DNA of 8,728 nucleotides from an uncultured Clostridia bacterium (lineage in GTDB: Bacteria > Bacillota_I > Bacilli_A > RF39 > UBA660), in assembly GCA_948433815.1 (NCBI GenBank), contig CAOJDZ010000019.1, forward strand, positions 1 through 8,728, read 5' to 3'. This document shows positions 1 to 5,405 of this stretch, piece by piece (the stretch's first letter is position 1; each line of letters opens with the position of its first letter). Made by a program: the position numbers and the translations under genes. The notes beneath the pieces were generated by a model. It was not told where the DNA came from. It saw only the letters and a program-made list of their open reading frames with translations, and ran no database searches.

Positions 1-502
1 CACCATATGCATCAAATATAACTATATGTGAATTTACTGGTTTAACACTAGACTTTATAAATAAATTTTGTAGTATTCTAGCAACACCACATGATTTACC
101 ACTTCCTGTGTTACCTATAATAGCACTGTGATTCGCAAAAAATGAGTTTAAAGGGATTGATATGTTAAAATTTCTATATATGGACGAAGTTCCTATAATT
201 AGGTTATCTTTAGTTTCCGTATTTTTTCCAATTATTAGTTCTAACTCGTCTACATTTATTATTCTAGCTGATGTATTACTGCCTGGCTTTTTTATTATTC
301 CTGGTGAAAAGATATTATTTTCTATTTCGCCTATTAGAAGAATATTTATTTCCTCATCAGATATTTTTATTATTTCTCCTACTACTTTTCTACCTATTTC
401 TTCAAAGACTACATGACAATTCATATATTCCGAATGTGTTTCTTTGTTATTATTATTTATGATAACTAGGTTTCCATCTATTTTTATTATTTTTCCAAAC
501 AT
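1..502 (-). CDS. HerA-like ATP-binding protein (DUF87 type), N-terminal part
   Basis: Partial gene: the reading frame starts at ATG 502-500 and stays open through base 1, giving 167 visible residues. The first ~110 residues are short beta-rich segments that fit the HAS-barrel found at the N-terminus of HerA proteins. A Walker A loop (GNTGSGKS, residues 130-137) follows, preceded by NHSAII, the usual HerA approach to the P-loop. At 159-167 comes HIVIFDAYG, matching the HerA 'hvvvfDphGEY' strand; the Walker B and arginine finger would lie off the left edge. HerA proteins are hexameric DNA translocases that work with NurA nuclease or, in many bacteria, with SIR2, DUF4297 or other effectors in anti-phage systems. 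The ribosome site is modest (GGGTG about 8 nt upstream). A possible extended -10 on the minus strand lies at 528-536, but no good -35 is seen. No partner gene lies upstream, so any partner is downstream, outside the window. The family call is solid; the biological role is open. Confidence 0.85.
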   Translation of the reverse strand, partial: MFGKIIKIDGNLVIINNNNKETHSEYMNCHVVFEEIGRKVVGEIIKISDEEINILLIGEIENNIFSPGIIKKPGSNTSARIINVDELELIIGKNTETKDNLIIGTSSIYRNFNISIPLNSFFANHSAIIGNTGSGKSCGVARILQNLFIKSSVKPVNSHIVIFDAYG

Positions 503-703
503 ATTTATACACCCTTTTATTAATAATAGGATAACATATTTTTGTTTTTTATTAAAGTGTTTTTGATATTATCCTATACAAGAAAACTAAAAAATAAATT
601 AATTTAAAAACATAAATTATTTAGAGATAAAACTTCTCTAGTTTTGTGTTTTATTTTGTCTGAACATTGTTTTTGGTCTAATGACAACTTTCCTATTATA
701 TAA
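503..703. other. Non-coding A/T-rich stretch between the HerA-like gene and the tRNA-Met terminator
   Basis: No credible coding region is visible on either strand. The stretch contains the upstream region of the HerA-like gene, the inverted repeat at 526-577, and a small hairpin at 622-640 (TAGAGA, 7-nt loop, TCTCTA) followed on the plus strand by a T-rich run. No plus-strand gene lies upstream for that hairpin to terminate. I see no riboswitch, repeat array or tRNA-like fold here. Confidence 0.6.
526..577. repeat. 9-bp inverted repeat upstream of the HerA-like gene
   Basis: ATAGGATAA (526-534) and its exact reverse complement TTATCCTAT (569-577) are separated by 34 bp of very A/T-rich sequence. 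The left arm overlaps the likely -10 region of the HerA-like gene. The spacing is about three helical turns between arms, which would suit a dimeric DNA-binding protein, but chance is possible in such A/T-rich DNA. No regulator is known. Confidence 0.3.
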
Positions 704-735
704 AGAAAAACGCCTAACTTAAACAACAGTTAGGC
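704..735 (-). terminator. Intrinsic terminator downstream of tRNA-Met
   Basis: GCCTAACT (712-719) and AGTTAGGC (728-735) form a perfect 8-bp stem with an 8-nt loop. Read on the minus strand, the stem is followed by GTTTTTCTTT, a good U-tract. On the plus strand it is followed by ATAAAATC, so the site works leftward, ending the tRNA-Met transcript about 90 nt after the tRNA. Confidence 0.85.
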
Positions 736-751
736 ATAAAATCTTTTGACA

Positions 752-787
752 AAGGCATACTCAACCTTGACAAATTAAGTATTCCTT
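752..787 (-). other. Stem-loop in the tRNA-Met 3' trailer
   Basis: On the minus strand AAGG, a mismatch and ATACT pair with AGTAT, a mismatch and CCTT across a loop of about 16 nt. It lies between tRNA-Met and its terminator, in RNA that must be made and then trimmed off. A second small hairpin (797-812, ATGAAG/CTTCAT with a 4-nt loop) lies between it and the tRNA. These may guide 3' processing or form a small by-product RNA; no known RNA family is recognised. Confidence 0.35.
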
Positions 788-824
788 TTTTATTATATGA
801 AGATAACTTCATTTAATACTATTT

Positions 825-901
825 TGGTAGCGACGCAGAGAATCGAACTCTGAACCTCACGGGTATGAACCGTGCGCTCTAGCCAATTGAGCTACATCGC
901 C
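825..901 (-). tRNA. tRNA-Met (anticodon CAT), elongator type
   Basis: A complete 77-nt cloverleaf can be folded by hand. The acceptor is GGCGATG with CGTCGCT (G1-U72 and U6-G67 wobbles). The D stem is GCTC/GAGC, the anticodon stem CACGG/CCGTG with loop TTCATAC, and the T arm CAGAG-TTCGATT-CTCTG. Discriminator A and an encoded CCA follow. It closely resembles the elongator tRNA-Met of Bacillus. It lacks the GGG/CCC anticodon stem and the 1-72 mismatch of initiator tRNA, and it does not resemble the lysidine-type tRNA-Ile(CAT). It has its own promoter (916-945) and terminator (704-735). Confidence 0.95.
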
Positions 902-915
902 ATAAACGTAATATG

Positions 916-945
916 ATAATAACACATATACGCTATTTTAGTCAA
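916..945 (-). promoter_or_regulatory. Promoter of tRNA-Met
   Basis: On the minus strand a -35 TTGACT (945-940), an 18-bp spacer and a -10 TATTAT (921-916) sit directly upstream of the tRNA, whose 5' end is at 901. It begins one base past the stop codon of the phosphodiesterase gene. No terminator separates the two, so read-through into the tRNA is also possible. Confidence 0.75.
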
Positions 946-946
946 G

Positions 947-1645
947 TTAACTGTAAAAAATTTTTTCGTAATTTTCTACAATATAACCACCTTTAAAATC
1001 ATTAATAGAAGAAAATTCTTCCTTACTCTTAATAGTATATAATAAAGTTGGTTTTACATTACTTATAAATCTAAATAATTTTTTATCTAAATTCTTATAA
1101 GAAAAAGATACAAAATCAGGATTACAAAAAACTACAAATGGGATTATTGATTTAGTATCATTTATAAGAAGTCCAACATTAAACTTCATCTTATATTTTC
1201 TACGTAAACTTTTTAATCTTCTTACAATTCTAGGGTCAAAACTCTTAAGTAAAAACTCACCATTATAATCTTTCAAGATTTTTATAACTTCACTTGGAAG
1301 TCTAGACCCATTAACATCATACTTTAATTCAATATCAAGTAAAACATGGCCTCCAACTAAATCTAAAACTTCTTTGAAAGTTGGAATTTCATACATAGTA
1401 CCATTCAATTTATACTTTTTTATTTCTTCATAAGTAAGATTCTTTATCTTTAAATCTACATTACACATTCTCTTTAAATTATCATCATGAAAAACAACTA
1501 CAGTATCATCTTTTAAAATATGTAAATCAAGTTCTATCATTTTATGATTACTTAAAGCTTCTCTAAATGCAGGTATAGAATTTTCTGGATACTTATATGA
1601 ATAACTACCGCGATGTATAATGTGCATATCTTTAAATTGAACCAT
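947..1645 (-). CDS. Glycerophosphodiester phosphodiesterase (GDPD family, cytoplasmic)
   Basis: The protein is 232 aa from the preferred start, close to the usual ~240 for stand-alone UgpQ/GlpQ-like enzymes. The family splits glycerophosphodiesters, the deacylated remains of phospholipids, into glycerol-3-phosphate and an alcohol. From the ATG at 1645 the active-site signature is complete: HRG at 11-13, PEN at 20-22, the metal-binding E-L-D at 38-40 and FHD with catalytic His at 53. LLDIELK near residue 103 matches the next conserved barrel strand. There is no signal peptide or membrane segment, so it should act in the cytoplasm. A GTG at 1660 would add five residues, but it overlaps the likely ribosome site GTGGAG (GGAG at 1655-1658), 9 nt before the ATG, so 1645 is favoured. 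A possible extended -10 (TGGTATCAT) lies just upstream. The substrate cannot be told from sequence alone. Confidence 0.9.
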   Translation of the reverse strand: MVQFKDMHIIHRGSYSYKYPENSIPAFREALSNHKMIELDLHILKDDTVVVFHDDNLKRMCNVDLKIKNLTYEEIKKYKLNGTMYEIPTFKEVLDLVGGHVLLDIELKYDVNGSRLPSEVIKILKDYNGEFLLKSFDPRIVRRLKSLRRKYKMKFNVGLLINDTKSIIPFVVFCNPDFVSFSYKNLDKKLFRFISNVKPTLLYTIKSKEEFSSINDFKGGYIVENYEKIFYS

Positions 1646-1784
1646 ACTTATCATCTCCACTTAAATGATACCATATAATAGATATAAACGCCTCAAAATA
1701 AACACTTACTTAACACTTTTTAATACATTATTAGAAATAGTTTTATTTTAGTTTTTAAAACAAGAATCTAAAATATAATAGTTT

Positions 1785-2837
1785 TTATTTCTTTAAATAC
1801 TTTTTAATCACTCCTGTTGTTTCTTCAAAAAATTCTATACATTCTTCTTTTGTATAATTATGAGATGGATTATATAAACTAGATAGTGTTCTGGAACTAT
1901 TTAGCCATCTATTACTTCTTATTGACATATTATGTTTAGTGTATTCTCTTAAATAAACTACTCTATTTAATCCCGCAAAGCTAATTCTTTTAGAACAAGT
2001 TTCACATGGAGAATATATTAAATATAAATATGAATCTTTAAAATCTTGCATGTTTCCTCTATAATTATCGAATACATTTATTTCAGCATGAACTATATAT
2101 GGATCTTTAGTTGTTAATAAATCTCCTGTTGATTCTCCAGGACTATACCAAGGCAATTCTTCATCCTTCATTCCATATGGTGTGCCGTTGTATCCTATAG
2201 ACATGATTTTTCCATCAGTTCCCACTAAACATGCACCTACTTGAGTTGAGGGATCTTTACTTCTAAGTGCTGATAAAGCGGCAACTCCCATATAATATTC
2301 ACTACTGCTTAGAGGTTCATTATCGTGTTCACCTATATGTTTTTTTATTGTTTTTTTTAATTTTTCAAAAAAGTCTATATACTCTCTAATATTATATTTA
2401 TCATCAAAATAGGGAACTACATTTACTCCAGCACTTTCTAGAATACGTTTTGATACAAGTAAAGACGACATATCTAAGTTATTATGTAAATAAATAACAT
2501 TTTTTATTCTCGCTTGAGAAATTTGCCTACTTTGTTCACAATTTGGGAATTCTAATAAATATAGAGTACTTCCTATAAATTCTTGGTTCCTTCCTTTAAA
2601 TGTATAAATTGCATTTGATAAAGCACTTGTATAAAATTCAGCTGGAAATTCATATCCATTAATATTTTTACTTCTAATATTATAAGGAATATCAGCATGA
2701 CTTAACGATAAGATTCTTTTATCTTTATCAACTATACAAGCAGCCTCAGTTATCATATGACTTCTTGAAGCAGATAAAGCACATAAACTCATAAAATATT
2801 CGTCCCAAGTTAAAAAATTTTTTCTATATTCGAACAT
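1785..2837 (-). CDS. Tandem deoxycytidylate/cytidine deaminase-like protein (one active, one degenerate domain)
   Basis: This 350-aa protein holds two copies of the zinc-dependent cytidine/dCMP deaminase fold. The C-terminal copy (~175-350) is complete: RSKDPSTQVGA at 192-202, GYNGTP at 215-220, HAE at 250-252 (zinc His and proton-shuttling Glu) and PCETC at 277-281 (zinc cysteines). These motifs are typical of the dCMP deaminase (ComEB/DCTD) group, which turns dCMP into dUMP for thymidylate synthesis. The N-terminal copy (~8-165) keeps the order WDEYFMSLCALSASRS, a glycine-containing strand and an FPNCEQS segment. HAE, however, has become SAL (71-73), and the PCxxC pair is broken (PNCEQ), so it should not bind catalytic zinc. 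Each half ends with a similar EYIDFFE / ECIEFFEE helix, as expected from an internal duplication. The ribosome site AGGAGG (2846-2851) is strong. Single-domain dCMP deaminases are about 150-190 aa. The exact substrate (dCMP, dCTP or another) is not settled. Confidence 0.85.
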   Translation of the reverse strand: MFEYRKNFLTWDEYFMSLCALSASRSHMITEAACIVDKDKRILSLSHADIPYNIRSKNINGYEFPAEFYTSALSNAIYTFKGRNQEFIGSTLYLLEFPNCEQSRQISQARIKNVIYLHNNLDMSSLLVSKRILESAGVNVVPYFDDKYNIREYIDFFEKLKKTIKKHIGEHDNEPLSSSEYYMGVAALSALRSKDPSTQVGACLVGTDGKIMSIGYNGTPYGMKDEELPWYSPGESTGDLLTTKDPYIVHAEINVFDNYRGNMQDFKDSYLYLIYSPCETCSKRISFAGLNRVVYLREYTKHNMSIRSNRWLNSSRTLSSLYNPSHNYTKEECIEFFEETTGVIKKYLKK

Positions 2838-2863
2838 AAACCAAACCTCCTATATAGTCATTT

Positions 2864-2892
2864 ATTTTAACATAAATAATTTGATTTGTATA
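2864..2892 (-). promoter_or_regulatory. Promoter of the tandem deaminase gene
   Basis: On the minus strand an extended -10, TGT-TAAAAT (2872-2864), lies 17 bp from a weak -35 TATACA (2892-2887, four of six consensus bases). The strong AGGAGG site begins 12 nt after the -10. The element overlaps the upstream region of the divergent glycosyltransferase gene. Confidence 0.5.
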
Positions 2893-2901
2893 TTTTTAAT
2901 T

Positions 2902-2930
2902 TTGCTAAAATTATCTTTTTGTTTTATAAT
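2902..2930 (+). promoter_or_regulatory. Promoter of the glycosyltransferase gene
   Basis: TTGCTA (2902-2907), a 17-bp spacer and a perfect TATAAT (2925-2930). Transcription would start near 2937, right at the GAGGG ribosome site (2937-2941). An alternative with TTGATT (2881-2886), 19 bp and extended -10 TGC-TAAAAT (2903-2911) would give a longer leader. Either one excludes the upstream TTG at 2881 as a translation start. Confidence 0.65.
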
Positions 2931-2946
2931 TAGTTTGAGGGTTATT

Positions 2947-4071
2947 ATGAAGAAAAGAGTTTTAATAGGATATGCAGAATGTGGTTCAGGGCATAAATCT
3001 GCTTCAGAGTATATAAAAAAATATTTTGATGAATTTAATAAATATGAAGTTATGGTAATTAATTTATCAGACTATTATGAATATGCTAGTAAAATGGGGA
3101 GTAAGTTTATTAAGCATACTATTAAAAGTGAATTTCTTTATAATATTTTTTATGGTCTATTTAATAATAAACTTGCAAGTAAAGGGAATTATAAATTATG
3201 TATTAAGTCTTTTGATAGTAAGGAATTAAGAGATGATATATCTAGGTTTAATCCTGACATTGTCATTTCAACTCATTTCTATTTTAGTTATATGACTGCT
3301 TTTTACAATAAGGAAAAAGTAATAAATTCTAAAATAATAACTGTTATTACAGATTTACTTCATCATGATTGGTGGACTATTAATCATAAGGATATAGATT
3401 ATTTTGTAGTTTCTAATGATATTGTTAAAAATAAACTTTCTAAATCAAATATACCAGATGATAAAATACTTTCTTATGGTGTTCCTATACATATGGAATC
3501 ACTTATAAATTTAGATGATAAAGATTTTGTTTTGAAAAAATATAGTTTAACGGGTAATAAGCCAATTTATCTGTTTTTTAGTGATGGAAGTGATATTTCT
3601 TTAGAGTATTTAAAAACTATTTTAAAGAAAAAGTTATTAATAGATATTATTTTTATAACTGGCAAGAATAAAAGTTTAAAGTTAAGATGTGAAAATTATT
3701 TAATTAAATATAATATTAAAAATGTTTTAGTTCTAGGTCAAACTAAGGATGTTTATAATTTAATTAATATTAGTAATTTAGTTATTACTAAGCCTACTCT
3801 TAATACCTTAAATGATTGTATGTTTATGAAAAAGCCTTGTATTTTATTACCTGGTGTTAGTGTTCAAGATAATTATAATTCTAAATATATGACTAAGAAT
3901 CATTATGCAGTTAAGGTTAGAGGCCCTAAAGGGCTTGCTAGGAAAATAAAGATTTCTCTTACTTATCCTTTTATAATTAAATCTATGATAAATAAGCTCA
4001 ATAAAATAGATACTAAAGATTCTTGTAAAAAGATTTATGAATTAACTAATAAAATATTAAAAGAAAAATAA
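2947..4071 (+). CDS. Glycosyltransferase of the MGDG synthase / diacylglycerol glucosyltransferase family (GT28-like), diverged
   Basis: The protein is 374 aa, within the usual range of UgtP/MGDG-synthase proteins, which move a sugar from a UDP-sugar to diacylglycerol at the inner membrane face to make glycolipids and lipoteichoic acid anchors. The N-terminus MKKRVLIGYAECGSGH carries the family GxGH motif (GSGH, 13-16). ITDLLHHDWW (134-143) matches the conserved TD...H..W segment and YGVPI (177-181) the domain junction. In the C-terminal donor-binding half the fold is recognisable (LVLGQTKDVYNLINISNLVITKP, positions 261-283; IxxPGxxxQDNYN at 299-311). The glycine-rich loop, however, reads LFFSDGSD (209-216), and the usual KPGG..(S/T)E reads KPTLNTLND (282-290), so donor binding may be altered. 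A TTG at 2881 would add 22 hydrophobic residues, but it lies in the promoter. ATG 2947 follows GAGGG by 5 nt. The gene ends in a hairpin terminator shared with the convergent gene. Substrate unproven. Confidence 0.78.
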   Translation: MKKRVLIGYAECGSGHKSASEYIKKYFDEFNKYEVMVINLSDYYEYASKMGSKFIKHTIKSEFLYNIFYGLFNNKLASKGNYKLCIKSFDSKELRDDISRFNPDIVISTHFYFSYMTAFYNKEKVINSKIITVITDLLHHDWWTINHKDIDYFVVSNDIVKNKLSKSNIPDDKILSYGVPIHMESLINLDDKDFVLKKYSLTGNKPIYLFFSDGSDISLEYLKTILKKKLLIDIIFITGKNKSLKLRCENYLIKYNIKNVLVLGQTKDVYNLINISNLVITKPTLNTLNDCMFMKKPCILLPGVSVQDNYNSKYMTKNHYAVKVRGPKGLARKIKISLTYPFIIKSMINKLNKIDTKDSCKKIYELTNKILKEK

Positions 4072-4096
4072 AAGTTGCCTTTTTGGACAACTTTTT
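4071..4096. terminator. Bidirectional terminator between the glycosyltransferase and CofE-like genes
   Basis: AAAGTTG (4071-4077) pairs with CAACTTT (4088-4094); two more C-G pairs with a bulged A extend the stem over a T5 loop. On the plus strand it ends CTTTTTAA, and on the minus strand CAACTTTTATTTTTC. It therefore can stop both convergent transcripts. It overlaps both stop codons (4069-4071 and 4095-4097). Confidence 0.75.
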
Positions 4097-5282
4097 AATC
4101 TGCATAATTTTTGAAATAATTTTGGACTAGTACTACTGGTGTTCCTTTATCTCCGCTTCCGCTTGTTAAGTCACATAATGAACCTATTAAATCGGTGTAT
4201 CTTCTAGGTGTAGTTCCTTGAGTTTCTATAGTTCCTTTTAAGTCTTTGTTTTTTTCTATTATTTCTTTTTTTATAGCTTCATTTAATTCTTCGCCTTTTA
4301 AATCTTTAAATTTATTATCAGATAAATATTTTAATTTTAATTCATTTGGGCTACCTTTTAATCCACTTGTAAATCCTGGACTTACTACTGGGTCTGCGAG
4401 TTCCCAAATTTTTCCTACTGGATCTTTGAAAGCACCGTCTCCATATACCATTACTTCTATAGTTTTTCCTGTTAATTCTTTAAATTTATTTTGTATATTA
4501 TTAACAAGTTCTTCACAGTTAGTTGGAAATAATTTTACTTTTTCTTCAGTAGCACGGTTACTTCCTAGAAGACCATATTCTTTATTGAATCCACTTCCAT
4601 TTACACTTTCTGTCATTATGTCATCTAATCCTATGACTGTTTTAGCACCTTTATCTTTAATAAGTTTTTTTGTTTCATTTCTTGTATGTATGTCTGCGCA
4701 TAGTACTTCATCTGTGTAATTAACTATTACTTCTGGATTATTTGAAAATACAAATTCTATTTCACAGTTTTCTTTTTTTGCTAAATCTCTATAGAATTCT
4801 ACCATATTTACTCCTGTGAATATGTGTTTGAAGTCTCCAAAATCTTTAATGTAATCTTCTTCAGTCATTACATAGTTAGACAGTGGTATATTTTTTTCTC
4901 TTAATCTTTCTTTATCTAATATATCATTACCTACTTCATCACTTGGATAACTTAGTACCATTGTTATTTTATCCATGGCTCTTGCGAATGCACTTAGTAA
5001 AACTGCGAACCTATTTCTACTTAGTATTGGATAAACTATTCCTATGTGATTACCTTCAAATTTCTTTTTTGTGTCCTCAGCTATTTCATCTACAGTTACG
5101 TAGTTTCCTGAACTAATACCTACTACCGCTTCAGTAATTGCGACTATGTCTTTGTCATTTAATTCAAAGTTTTCTTCTTTTGATGCTTCAATAACACTGT
5201 CAACTGTTATGTCAACTAGATTATCTCCTTCTTTAATAACTCCTGTTCTTATTCCTCTTACGACTGTTCCTACTCTACTCAT
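4095..5282 (-). CDS. CofE-like protein (coenzyme F420-0:L-glutamate ligase family)
   Basis: The protein is 395 aa. The N-terminal half matches the F420-0:gamma-glutamyl ligase fold: VVRGIRTGVIKEGDNLVD (7-24), then NDKDIVAITEAVVGISSGNYVT (42-63), the counterpart of the CofE segment 'gDvlvia.KvvS.aEG'. The C-terminal part carries conserved-looking stretches MVYGDGAFKDPVGKIWELADP (278-298, with acidic residues suited to metal binding), SPGFTSG (301-307) and TQGTTPRRYTD (354-364). True CofE, about 250 aa, uses GTP and metal to add glutamate to coenzyme F420 in archaea and actinobacteria. Longer relatives of this kind occur in Bacillota that make no F420, so the in vivo reaction, perhaps another amino-acid amide ligation, is unknown. 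No other F420 gene is visible here. AGGAGG lies 6 nt before the ATG. The protein is soluble, with no signal peptide or membrane helix. Confidence 0.72.
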   Translation of the reverse strand: MSRVGTVVRGIRTGVIKEGDNLVDITVDSVIEASKEENFELNDKDIVAITEAVVGISSGNYVTVDEIAEDTKKKFEGNHIGIVYPILSRNRFAVLLSAFARAMDKITMVLSYPSDEVGNDILDKERLREKNIPLSNYVMTEEDYIKDFGDFKHIFTGVNMVEFYRDLAKKENCEIEFVFSNNPEVIVNYTDEVLCADIHTRNETKKLIKDKGAKTVIGLDDIMTESVNGSGFNKEYGLLGSNRATEEKVKLFPTNCEELVNNIQNKFKELTGKTIEVMVYGDGAFKDPVGKIWELADPVVSPGFTSGLKGSPNELKLKYLSDNKFKDLKGEELNEAIKKEIIEKNKDLKGTIETQGTTPRRYTDLIGSLCDLTSGSGDKGTPVVLVQNYFKNYAD

Positions 5283-5300
5283 TAATTTCCTCCTAATTAT

Positions 5301-5329
5301 ATTCTATCAAAGTATTTAGTTTTTATAAA
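5301..5329 (-). promoter_or_regulatory. Promoter of the CofE-like gene
   Basis: On the minus strand TTTATA (5329-5324), 17 bp and an extended -10 TGA-TAGAAT (reading down to 5301). The AGGAGG site (5289-5294) begins only 6 nt after the -10, so the leader would be about a dozen nt. Confidence 0.5.
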
Positions 5330-5383
5330 TATAATTAAAAATTGTTTACATATTAATAAGTAAATTAAGTGTTAATTTAAATG

Positions 5384-5405
5384 AAAAAAAATTAGTATAT
5401 ACTAA
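5384..5405 (-). terminator. Possible weak terminator at the end of the AI-2E family gene
   Basis: A perfect 14-nt palindrome TTAGTATATACTAA (5392-5405) contains the last codons and the TAA stop. On the minus strand it is followed at once by eight T residues (complement of A8 at 5384-5391). The usable stem is only 5 bp with a 4-nt loop, so it is weaker than the other terminators here. Confidence 0.45.

Noticed and set aside
162..462. Two plus-strand hydrophobic open frames opposite the HerA-like gene
   Set aside because: Both are antisense to a clear P-loop ATPase frame and read as low-complexity Phe/Ile/Leu sequence.
622..640. A small hairpin (TAGAGA/TCTCTA) followed by T-rich DNA, considered as a plus-strand terminator
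   Set aside because: No plus-strand gene lies upstream, the stem is only 6 bp and the T-rich run is interrupted.
825..901. Reading the CAT-anticodon tRNA as initiator tRNA or as lysidine-type tRNA-Ile
   Set aside because: The anticodon stem is CACGG/CCGTG, not GGG/CCC, bases 1 and 72 pair, and the body matches elongator tRNA-Met of Bacillus rather than tRNA-Ile(CAT).
1744..1775. An 8-bp inverted repeat (TATTTTAG/CTAAAATA) after the tandem deaminase gene, considered as a terminator
   Set aside because: The stem has a single G-C pair and a 16-nt loop, and no T-run follows on the minus strand.
2881..2946. An N-terminal hydrophobic stretch on the glycosyltransferase that looks like a signal peptide or membrane anchor
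   Set aside because: It needs a TTG start at 2881 inside the promoter region. The GAGGG ribosome site and the family's normal N-terminus place the start at 2947.
4246..4719. A 157-codon plus-strand open frame opposite the CofE-like gene
   Set aside because: It is the antisense shadow of a well-supported gene, is rich in Ser, Phe and Leu as such shadows are, and has no recognisable domain.
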